Assembly: GCA_028714615.1 (NCBI GenBank)
Contig: JAQTMA010000055.1
Location: 15,405 to 20,603 of the forward strand
DNA length: 5,199 bases
Origin: Anaerolineaceae bacterium
GTDB lineage: Bacteria; Chloroflexota; Anaerolineae; Anaerolineales; Anaerolineaceae
Direction of reading: 5' to 3'
Shown: piece by piece, positions 1 to 5,199 of the stretch
How the letters are laid out: each line of letters begins with the position of its first letter
How positions within the stretch are numbered: the stretch's first letter is position 1
The notes under the pieces: model-generated
Told to the model about the DNA's origin: nothing
Database searches by the model: none
Seen by the model: only the letters and a program-made list of their open reading frames with translations
Program-made: the position numbers and the translations under genes

Positions 1-954
1 ACGGCAGTGGCGCTGGACCCAGCCCAAAAACAAATCATGGACGACAGGGGAGAGACTTATCACTATTCGGTTCTTCTTCTGGCTACCGGTGGAACACCCC
101 GCCGGCTACCTTTTGGTGACGATCACATCCTCTACTACCGTACATTGGAAAACTATTATCACTTACGCAAATTGGCAGAGACGTTTCAACATTTTGCCAT
201 CATTGGCGGAGGGTTTATCGGGTCAGAAATTGCTGCGGCTCTGGCTATGCAAGGTAAAAAAGTGACGATGCTCATCCCTGAATTAGTACTCGGCAGCCGG
301 GTCTATCCACATGGCTTGGCTGAATTCCTGAATGACTATTATAGCAAAAAGGGAGTTGAAATTCTTCCCAGTTCGACAGTTGACGGCTTTGAATTAGTAG
401 AGGAACGGTCGATTCTTCATATGAGCAACGGAAAAACAATCGAGGCAGATCAAGTGGTTGCCGGTATCGGTATCCAGCCGAACGTGATCCTGGCAAGGCA
501 AGCTGGACTTGAAATCGATAATGGCATTATCGTAAACGAGTACCTGCGAACGTCTACGACAGATATATTCGCGGCCGGCGATGTGGCTTCTTTCTACAAT
601 CCTTCTTTGGCCAAACGCATGCGGGTAGAGCATGAAGATAATGCCAATACTATGGGTGAAACGGTTGGACGGAATATGGCAGGCGAACATAACCCTTACA
701 ACCATTTACCGTTTTTTTACTCAGACCTTTTCGACCTGGGCTATGAAGCAGTGGGCGAGCTTGATTCGCGCCTGGAAATCATCGAGGATTGGCAAGCTGG
801 TTTCAACAAAGGGGTGGTTTATTACCTGCGGGACGATCGTGTAAGGGGAGTGCTGCTTTGGAACGTATGGGGGAAAGTAGATGCTGCTCGAGACCTGATT
901 GCTCAGCCAGGTCCCATTAAGAAAAATGAGCTGATCGGTCGGATCATGGATTAG
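1..954 (+). CDS. AIF-like NAD(P)H/FAD-dependent oxidoreductase, 5'-truncated by window edge
   Basis: This is the C-terminal 317 residues of a pyridine-nucleotide flavoprotein. The frame is open from base 1, so the GTG at base 7 is probably internal. Counting from the first codon, the ATGG(T)P motif that closes the first FAD segment is at 28-33. The NAD(P)H-binding loop GGGFIGSE is at 69-76, after a hydrophobic beta strand. A GIGIQPN motif is at 155-161, and the second FAD motif TTDIFAAGD ends at 194. The segments RVEH (208-211), FFYSDL (238-243) and YLRDD...GVLLWNVW (275-290) resemble the C-terminal domain of apoptosis-inducing factor more than that of disulfide reductases. The N-terminal GxGxxG FAD-binding fold, perhaps 80-100 residues, is missing only because the window starts here. 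No redox-active CxxxxC is visible in this part. Likely role: a cytosolic electron-transfer reductase passing NAD(P)H electrons through FAD to a carrier protein or quinone; the acceptor cannot be told from sequence. Rubredoxin or ferredoxin reductase is the main alternative. The next gene is convergent, so no operon partner is visible downstream. Confidence 0.88.
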   Translation, partial: TAVALDPAQKQIMDDRGETYHYSVLLLATGGTPRRLPFGDDHILYYRTLENYYHLRKLAETFQHFAIIGGGFIGSEIAAALAMQGKKVTMLIPELVLGSRVYPHGLAEFLNDYYSKKGVEILPSSTVDGFELVEERSILHMSNGKTIEADQVVAGIGIQPNVILARQAGLEIDNGIIVNEYLRTSTTDIFAAGDVASFYNPSLAKRMRVEHEDNANTMGETVGRNMAGEHNPYNHLPFFYSDLFDLGYEAVGELDSRLEIIEDWQAGFNKGVVYYLRDDRVRGVLLWNVWGKVDAARDLIAQPGPIKKNELIGRIMD

Positions 955-983
955 GTTGATATTTATGCTTGCATTTCTCAATA

Positions 984-1024
984 AAGGACACGGCAACGAA
1001 ACGAAAATCCATTACCATGTCCTT
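984..1024 (-). terminator. Possible terminator hairpin of the minus-strand synthase gene
   Basis: The arms AAGGACACGG (984-993) and CCATGTCCTT (1015-1024) flank a 21-base loop in the spacer between two convergent genes. Read on the minus strand, the only imperfect position becomes a U-G wobble, so all ten pairs can form. On the plus strand the same position is an A-C mismatch. The minus-strand hairpin lies about 60 bases past the synthase stop codon and is followed by only a weak T-rich stretch (TTTATT). The long loop and poor T-tract keep this tentative. I see no better terminator for the plus-strand oxidoreductase in the same spacer. Confidence 0.35.
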
Positions 1025-1086
1025 CTACTTTACCAAGAGGTAGTGTATTCGTATTGCTTTTGACTTAATCCAATTCTCGGTCCGGT

Positions 1087-2268
1087 CTATGAGATCAATC
1101 CCACCTGTTTCCCGACTTTCTCGTATGTTTCGAGCACTCGATCAAGCTGTTCGTCTGTGTGGGAGGCCATATAACTGGTGCGCAACAATTGGCGGCCCGA
1201 GGTAACAGCCGGAGAAATGACTGGATTTACGAAAACGCCATCATCGAACAATTTCCGCCATGCCAGAAAGGTCAATTGGTCGTCGCCGATGATGATGGGA
1301 ACGATTGGCGTGCATGAGTTACCGGTATTAAATCCAAGAGAATGTAACCCTTCCCGGATTTTTTGTCCGTTTTTGTTAACCCGATCTACTAATTCGGGTT
1401 CGTCCCGCATGATATGCAAAGCAGCTAGCGCAGCAGCGGCGTTAGCAGGTGGCAGGCTGGCTGAGAAGATCAAAGAACGGGCATGATGTTTCACGTAATG
1501 AATTACGTCCCCATCTCCGGCGACGAATCCGCCTAAAGAAGCAAATGATTTGCTAAACGTTGACATAATCAAATCCACTTTAGCGGTCAAGCCGTAATGA
1601 GCGGAAGTTCCCTTGCCCTTTCCAAGAACACCCATCGCGTGTGCATCATCGACCATTAATCGTGCACCATATTGCTTACATAGACGAGTCATCTCCGGGA
1701 GTGGTGCAATATCCCCTTCCATGCTAAAAAGACCGTCCACAACTACAAGTTTGCCTTTATCTGCTTGAAGGCTTCCCAGGACTCGTTCGAAGTGCTCCAT
1801 ATCATTATGACGAAACCGCTGGATCTCACCGCCACTGAGCCAGGCGCCATCCACGATACTCGCATGGTCTTCTTTATCCAGAATGATGTAATCCCCTCGT
1901 GATACTAAAGAACTGATTGTTCCGAGATTGGTCTGCATCCCTGTAGAAAAAGTTAAGGCGGCTGGTTTTCCCACAAATTCAGCGAGTTCAGCCTCAAGTT
2001 GTTCGTGAAGTTCTAATGTCCCGTTCAAGAAGCGGGATCCGGTACAACTGGTGCCATATCGTTGGATTGCCTGGATTGCTGCCTCGCGTACCTTTGGATG
2101 CGTCGTTAATCCCAGGTAATTGTTCGAACCGCACATAATCATCCGGCGGCCGTGGTAGACTACCTCTGTTCCTTCATTTTCAGCCAGCGGGATAAAGAAT
2201 GGGTAATATCCCCCTGCAATTGCATCTTTGGCATCCATATAGCTCGAGCACTTGCTAAAGACGTCCAT
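1087..2268 (-). CDS. PLP-dependent alpha-oxoamine synthase, serine palmitoyltransferase-like
   Basis: The 393-residue protein has the usual length of the alpha-oxoamine synthase family (serine palmitoyltransferase, BioF, Kbl, ALA synthase). These soluble dimers condense an amino acid with an acyl-CoA or acyl-ACP and release CO2. Visible landmarks are GSNNYLGLTTHP (47-58), GSRFLNGTLELHEQLE (77-92), the PLP-stacking His135 in DHASIVDG, and the cofactor-binding DDAH with Asp207 and His210. The Schiff-base lysine is Lys240 in STFSKSFAS, and the carboxylate-binding arginine is Arg363 in LLRTSYMASH. All key residues are present. The GSN.YLGL and SRFLNGTL blocks recall Bacteroides/Sphingobacterium-type serine palmitoyltransferases more than BioF or Kbl, from memory and without alignment. 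The start is the ATG at 2266-2268, seven bases after AAGGA. A TTG at 2305-2307 would add 13 residues (406 in all) but sits upstream of this site and is less likely. No biotin, threonine-degradation or other sphingolipid gene is visible beside it, so the substrate is unresolved. BioF-like or Kbl-like activity remains possible. Confidence 0.9.
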   Translation of the reverse strand: MDVFSKCSSYMDAKDAIAGGYYPFFIPLAENEGTEVVYHGRRMIMCGSNNYLGLTTHPKVREAAIQAIQRYGTSCTGSRFLNGTLELHEQLEAELAEFVGKPAALTFSTGMQTNLGTISSLVSRGDYIILDKEDHASIVDGAWLSGGEIQRFRHNDMEHFERVLGSLQADKGKLVVVDGLFSMEGDIAPLPEMTRLCKQYGARLMVDDAHAMGVLGKGKGTSAHYGLTAKVDLIMSTFSKSFASLGGFVAGDGDVIHYVKHHARSLIFSASLPPANAAAALAALHIMRDEPELVDRVNKNGQKIREGLHSLGFNTGNSCTPIVPIIIGDDQLTFLAWRKLFDDGVFVNPVISPAVTSGRQLLRTSYMASHTDEQLDRVLETYEKVGKQVGLIS

Positions 2269-2275
2269 TCGTTTT

Positions 2276-2282
2276 TCCTTTT
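2276..2282 (-). promoter_or_regulatory. Ribosome binding site deciding the synthase start
   Basis: On the minus strand AAAAGGA ends seven bases before the ATG at 2268-2266. This good Shine-Dalgarno match lies inside the longer ORF that begins at TTG 2307. It is the main reason for choosing the ATG, and it also matches where family similarity begins. Confidence 0.7.
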
Positions 2283-2336
2283 CTGTCTGCAAATTGACCA
2301 CGCCCAATGAGCATCGTTCGTATTATGGGACTGGAC

Positions 2337-2358
2337 AAGAGATTCGATAAGAGATTCG
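2337..2358. repeat. Tandem 10-base repeat in the synthase leader
   Basis: AAGAGATTCG occurs at 2337-2346 and again at 2349-2358, a 12-base period with a two-base spacer. It lies about 70-90 bases upstream of the synthase ATG, between the possible -10 box and the start codon. It could be a regulator site spaced near one helical turn, or chance. Confidence 0.5.
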
Positions 2359-2440
2359 GGTTGGCAAAGATAGGAGCTTGTTTAGGACGTGGTCTACACA
2401 AGTATTGGACTTGGAAATACCTGGGGACACCATTGTACAG

Positions 2441-2446
2441 ATTATA
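2441..2446 (-). promoter_or_regulatory. Possible -10 box of the synthase gene
   Basis: The minus strand carries a perfect TATAAT here, about 170 bases upstream of the synthase ATG. No TTGACA-like hexamer is found 16-18 bases upstream (the 17-base position reads CTCTAT), so only half a sigma-70-type promoter is visible. If used, it would give a leader of roughly 165 bases. Confidence 0.3.
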
Positions 2447-2760
2447 TCCTATAAAGGAATGATATAGAGGCGAATGGGAGAATGTCATTAAGGTTCCTCA
2501 AAGGTCGCTAATAACCCATAGGTTCAATGAGAATTTCCGGGATTAGCCGCCAGGTTTAAGGTATGGCCTTGTGAATGCTTGATGCAGATGCAATTTATGT
2601 TTATTAGAGGTGAGTTTTAGTATTTATGATGGTTGAGTAAATGGCTATGCGCATTTTTTTGTACAATGCAGAAACAACGATCTTCTCTCTGTGATAAAAT
2701 ATCGTTGGAGTAAGGTTCGCACATTATTTTGCCATCCGTAGGCTGTATATTCACCGATGA

Positions 2761-2772
2761 AAGGAAAGGGGA
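2761..2772 (+). promoter_or_regulatory. Strong Shine-Dalgarno tract of the zinc-ribbon operon leader
   Basis: The purine tract AAGGAAAGGGGA places AAGGA (2761-2765) seven bases before the ATG at 2773. It is the only good ribosome site near the start of the operon. It is about 45 bases from the ATG of the first zinc-ribbon gene at 2810, which is preceded by a C/T-rich stretch that cannot act as a Shine-Dalgarno site. Confidence 0.65.
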
Positions 2773-2802
2773 ATGAAATCGTCCCCCTGCTCCCTACCCT
2801 GA
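2773..2802 (+). CDS. Nine-codon leader ORF before the zinc-ribbon gene
   Basis: The ORF encodes MKSSPCSLP and stops at TGA 2800-2802, seven bases before the ATG of the next gene. It has the best-placed ribosome site in the area. Its last sense codon and stop form CCC TGA. A ribosome slipping one base forward there would continue in the frame of the downstream gene (Asp-Pro-Pro-Met...), because that frame is open from just after a TGA at 2774-2776. It may be a real leader peptide coupled to the next gene by reinitiation, the 5' end of that gene joined by +1 frameshifting, or the gene's true start broken by one extra base in the C-run at 2783-2787. The ORF and its ribosome site are seen directly; its role is inference. 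Confidence 0.4.
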   Translation: MKSSPCSLP

Positions 2803-2809
2803 TCCACCC

Positions 2810-4108
2810 ATGATACCTGAAAACCGATCTATCCATTGGAAACCTCCCCAAGGGTTCATTGCGCTTGAATCAAAATTGCCCGGGGTAAGTGTTTATGCGC
2901 CCGCCCCGGTCGAGGATCACTCGCCAGACCTCCGGGATTTCAGTTGCCCGAAATGCGGGGCTATCACTGCCTTCGATCCGATTGTAGGGAGCGTAACATG
3001 TGCTCATTGCGGATTCATTCAGGAAAACTATGGTATGGTTGTAGGTACTGCAGCGGAGGAAGCTGAATTCACTTTATCAACTCTACACGCCCAAACTCGG
3101 GGATGGGGACATGTTCGTCGAGAATTGCATTGTCAATCCTGTGGGGCAGATATCTCCATTGCCTCAAATGACCTCTCAGCGTCTTGCTCATTTTGCGGAT
3201 CCAATCAGGTCATTTTGCGGGTACCTTCCCAGGAAGGCTTACGCCCGAATTATCTGATCCCTTTCAAAATCAACCTCGCGGATTGTCAGCAAAAAGCCCG
3301 GGACTGGCTGGGTCGTGGATGGATGCATCCGACTGACCTTTCCTCTTCAGGGGCATCTATTCAATTTAAAGGTATGTATTTGCCTTATTGGACTTTCAGC
3401 GCTTATATCACCGCACAATGGAAAGCAGAAGTCGGTTATGAGCGTACGGAAAGCCATTACGATGCCGCGTCGCATAGCACGCAAACCAGAACGGTTATCG
3501 ATTGGCGTTGGGAAAACGGAACCATCAATCTGCCAATCGAGAATATGATGGTAGCGGGTACCCAGAATGTAAGCGCCATCTTGCTTGAAAAAGTATCCCC
3601 ATTCCCACTTAGCGATTTGGTCGATTACAACCCGGACTTTCTGGCAGGGTGGCAAGCAAAATCATATGACACATCCCTTCAACCTGCTTGGGAAACCGGG
3701 AAAGCCCGAATGCGCATGATGGCGAAGGATGTATGTGTGCAGGATATTCCGACTTCCCATGTACGCAATTTTAGTATGTCAGCCGATTTTGCGGATGAAT
3801 CCTGGCGCCTGATTTTAGTCCCAGTGTACCTTTCTGCTTATCGTTTTCAAGATAAATCATATCAGGTGCTGGTGAATGGTCAGACCGGGATGGTCTCTGG
3901 CCAAAAGCCCGTAGCCTGGTGGAAAGTAGTGGCAGCCATTCTTGCTCTGCTTCTCCCGGGAACTATCCTCGGTCTGATCGGCTTCCCTTTCTTGGCAATC
4001 GGCGGGGTTGGGGCACTTCCGCTTGGTGTGGGAGTGGTTTTGTTTATCGTCGGCCTTGTGCTCAGCGGGGTTATAATGCGCCAGGCAATGCAATCAGGTG
4101 AAGCGTGA
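2810..4108 (+). CDS. Double zinc-ribbon membrane-anchored protein of unknown function
   Basis: The 432-residue protein has two tandem zinc ribbons, each CxxCG-x13-CxxCG (Cys46/49/64/67 and Cys108/111/126/129). A conserved core follows: YLIPFKI (148-154), GWMHPTDL (170-177) and FKGMYLPYWTF (186-196). A second block has W332, LVPVYLSAYRF (336-346) and VNGQTGMVSG (355-364). Two hydrophobic helices, about 373-395 and 400-423, end the protein, so the bulk should be cytoplasmic with a C-terminal anchor. The VNGxTGxVxG block recalls PepSY-type segments, an unproved resemblance. I recall similar proteins annotated only as zinc-ribbon or TFIIB-type zinc-ribbon proteins, sometimes misnamed primosomal N'. 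There is no helicase motif, so that name is rejected. ATG 2810 is the only start codon after the in-frame TGA at 2774, but it lacks its own ribosome site. The TGA stop overlaps the next gene by four bases, so the two should be co-translated. Exact role unknown: ribbons of this form usually bind Zn for structure or contact with protein or nucleic acid. Confidence 0.85.
   Translation: MIPENRSIHWKPPQGFIALESKLPGVSVYAPAPVEDHSPDLRDFSCPKCGAITAFDPIVGSVTCAHCGFIQENYGMVVGTAAEEAEFTLSTLHAQTRGWGHVRRELHCQSCGADISIASNDLSASCSFCGSNQVILRVPSQEGLRPNYLIPFKINLADCQQKARDWLGRGWMHPTDLSSSGASIQFKGMYLPYWTFSAYITAQWKAEVGYERTESHYDAASHSTQTRTVIDWRWENGTINLPIENMMVAGTQNVSAILLEKVSPFPLSDLVDYNPDFLAGWQAKSYDTSLQPAWETGKARMRMMAKDVCVQDIPTSHVRNFSMSADFADESWRLILVPVYLSAYRFQDKSYQVLVNGQTGMVSGQKPVAWWKVVAAILALLLPGTILGLIGFPFLAIGGVGALPLGVGVVLFIVGLVLSGVIMRQAMQSGEA
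4096..4101 (+). promoter_or_regulatory. Ribosome site for the second zinc-ribbon gene, inside the first
   Basis: AGGTGA ends three bases before the GTG at 4105, somewhat close but usable. The GTGA at 4105-4108 contains both this start and the TGA stop of the preceding gene, the usual arrangement for stop/restart translational coupling. Confidence 0.5.
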
Positions 4109-5199
4109 ATCCAGTCCCTCCAGCTACCGGTTCGCCAGAACTCATCACCAAGGGAACTACCTGGTGTGTCGATCTTCAGCCCACTCACTGTACAAAATGT
4201 AATACCACATTTCTTTTAGCGCCTGGACTGACCCCAAACTGCCCTCGATGCTTTTCACCCATGCTAGAATCATTAACTGATTTCCCCATATCCTTTTCTC
4301 CAGAGTTACTTCTGCCACATAAAATAGAATCGGCCACATTAACGAAAGAAATTCAAGAATGGACAACTGGTGTATGGTTGCATCCCGTTGATTTCACAGC
4401 CACGGCATTGATGAGTCGTCTACAGAAAGCATTTTTACCGATGTGGTTGGTGGATGGCTTCATTGAAGCAAGTTGGAATGCACTGGTTGGCTTCGATTAT
4501 CAGGTTGCAAGCTCTACGGAATCATTTGCAGGCGGTCTTTGGTCCACGAACCATGTGACTGAAACCCGAGTGAAATGGGAACCTCGAACGGGTCGCTTAC
4601 AGCGAGATTACCGAAACCTCGCCGTCCCAGCCTTGGAAAATCACGACCGCTTCTTTGCCGGGTTGGGATCTTACCCTTTACAGGAAGCTGTCCCATATAA
4701 TACGCTCGCAATTGCTCAAGCAGCCTTTCAAGTGCCTGACCTATCTACCGAACAAGCCTGGCCGTTGGCTCGAACCCAGTTCGATCGGGCTGCCGCTCGT
4801 GATTGCCAGATCGCGTGTGACGCCCAACACATCGACCAGGTGAACCTTCAAGCTGAATATCAGAAGCTAAACTGGACACTTCTATTACTACCTATCTATT
4901 ACACGAATTATCACGATGACCAGGGGATGCTCCACACAGTCATGGTAAACGGGCATGACGGACATATATTCGGGATGCGGCGTGCTTCTCAATCGCAAGG
5001 TTGGCGCTGGACCGGAACCCTGGCAGGGATAGGACTGGCTTGCCTGCTGCTTACTATTCTGCAGTCCTTGGTCATCCCAGCCAATCCGGTGGTTGCCGCG
5101 ATCTCAACCATATTGTTTATTCTGGGCGCCCTGATTACGATAATATCCCCGATGCCGGCGATTTGGGCATGGCAGTTCAATCGTAACCCGCAAGAATAA
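4105..5199 (+). CDS. Single zinc-ribbon membrane protein, diverged paralog of the preceding gene
   Basis: The 364-residue protein starts at GTG 4105, the first possible start after an in-frame TGA at 4099, and stops on the last three bases of the window. It has one zinc ribbon (Cys29/32/46/49, CxxC-x13-CxxC, without the usual glycines after each pair). Next come LLLPHKI (68-74), GVWLHPVDF (89-97) and AFLPMWLVDGF (109-119). The later block has W257, LLPIYYTNYH (261-270) and VNGHDGHIFG (281-290), then two hydrophobic helices near 302-324 and 329-355. Ribbon-to-core distances equal those in the upstream protein: last Cys to PxKI proline is 22 residues, then 23 to the HP proline, 18 to the LPxW proline and 12 to the next Trp. 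Its ribbon therefore corresponds to the second ribbon of the neighbour, and the first ribbon is absent. The pair probably arose by tandem duplication and may form a heteromeric membrane complex. Function unknown; no catalytic motif is visible. Confidence 0.85.
   Translation: MNPVPPATGSPELITKGTTWCVDLQPTHCTKCNTTFLLAPGLTPNCPRCFSPMLESLTDFPISFSPELLLPHKIESATLTKEIQEWTTGVWLHPVDFTATALMSRLQKAFLPMWLVDGFIEASWNALVGFDYQVASSTESFAGGLWSTNHVTETRVKWEPRTGRLQRDYRNLAVPALENHDRFFAGLGSYPLQEAVPYNTLAIAQAAFQVPDLSTEQAWPLARTQFDRAAARDCQIACDAQHIDQVNLQAEYQKLNWTLLLLPIYYTNYHDDQGMLHTVMVNGHDGHIFGMRRASQSQGWRWTGTLAGIGLACLLLTILQSLVIPANPVVAAISTILFILGALITIISPMPAIWAWQFNRNPQE

Larger units (their letters stand above)
2269..2772. other. 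Divergent intergenic region, no convincing gene
   Basis: This stretch of about 500 bases separates the minus-strand synthase from the plus-strand zinc-ribbon operon and should hold both promoters. The short open frames in it overlap the flanking genes or lack a ribosome site and recognisable protein content. It contains a TATAAT on the minus strand (2441-2446) and a 10-base tandem repeat (2337-2346 and 2349-2358). TGTACAATG occurs once on each strand (2431-2439 minus, 2660-2668 plus), and two complementary 10-base arms lie at 2296-2305 and 2385-2394. The part from about 2570 to 2670 is AT-rich, as expected for a promoter of the downstream operon. No well-spaced -35/-10 pair stands out there. 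I see no tRNA, known riboswitch consensus or insertion-sequence end. Confidence 0.6.

Noticed and set aside
7..9. GTG at base 7 as the true start of the oxidoreductase
   Set aside because: The frame is open to the window edge and the family's N-terminal FAD-binding fold would be missing, so the gene most likely begins upstream of the window.
2269..2307. Upstream TTG start adding 13 residues to the synthase
   Set aside because: The clear AAAAGGA ribosome site lies within this extension and is correctly spaced for the internal ATG; the extra residues add no family motif.
2255..2488. Minus-strand 77-codon open frame over the synthase leader
   Set aside because: It overlaps the real synthase start in another frame, lacks a clear ribosome site and has no recognisable domain.
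2515..2540. GGTTCAAT resembling a tRNA T-loop
   Set aside because: The flanking bases cannot form the five-pair T stem and no acceptor or anticodon arm is found nearby.
2579..2607. TTGATG-17-TATTAG as a plus-strand promoter
   Set aside because: The spacing is right but each hexamer matches only four of six positions, too weak in an AT-rich region to list as a feature.
2633..2667. TTGAGT ... TACAAT as a plus-strand promoter for the zinc-ribbon operon
   Set aside because: The spacer is 23 bases, too long for a sigma-70-type promoter.
2645..2851. Minus-strand 68-codon open frame across the zinc-ribbon gene start
   Set aside because: It is antisense to the start of a well-supported gene and to its Shine-Dalgarno tract, with no recognisable protein features.
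2810..4108. Primosomal protein N' (PriA helicase) annotation suggested by the zinc ribbons
   Set aside because: No Walker A or other helicase motifs are present, and the protein ends in two membrane helices.

Overview
This window holds four protein-coding genes and one roughly 500-base divergent intergenic region. It carries no RNA genes, insertion sequences, phage genes or CRISPR repeats that I can see. The organism is a bacterium: purine-rich Shine-Dalgarno sites, a four-base stop/start overlap, GTG start use and middling base composition. The protein mix (an AIF-like flavoprotein, a lone alpha-oxoamine synthase, zinc-ribbon membrane proteins) would fit a Chloroflexota-like or other environmental Gram-positive-like lineage. 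That assignment is a weak inference, and no taxonomic marker gene is present.

Layout. Bases 1-954 (+) are the 3' part of an NAD(P)H/FAD oxidoreductase with the C-terminal signature of the apoptosis-inducing-factor (AIF) family; its 5' end lies outside the window. A 132-base convergent spacer with one hairpin (984-1024) separates it from a complete minus-strand alpha-oxoamine synthase (1087-2268). That enzyme looks closest to bacterial serine palmitoyltransferase-like proteins. Upstream of it is a divergent intergenic region (2269-2772) with a possible minus-strand -10 box, a short tandem repeat and a possible structured leader, but no convincing gene.

Bases 2810-5199 (+) hold a translationally coupled two-gene operon. 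It encodes two related membrane-anchored zinc-ribbon proteins of unknown function. The first has two tandem zinc ribbons and the second only one. Residue spacing between landmarks is identical through a 75-residue core, so they are diverged tandem paralogs. They probably act together at the cytoplasmic face of the membrane.

The most unusual feature is the start of this operon. The only good Shine-Dalgarno site (2761-2772) serves a nine-codon leader ORF (2773-2802). That ORF ends in CCC TGA, seven bases before the ATG of the first zinc-ribbon gene, which has no Shine-Dalgarno site of its own. Reinitiation, +1 frameshifting at CCC-TGA, or a sequencing or mutational frameshift in a C-run could each explain this. 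The three chromosomal pieces (oxidoreductase, synthase, zinc-ribbon pair) show no obvious common pathway.
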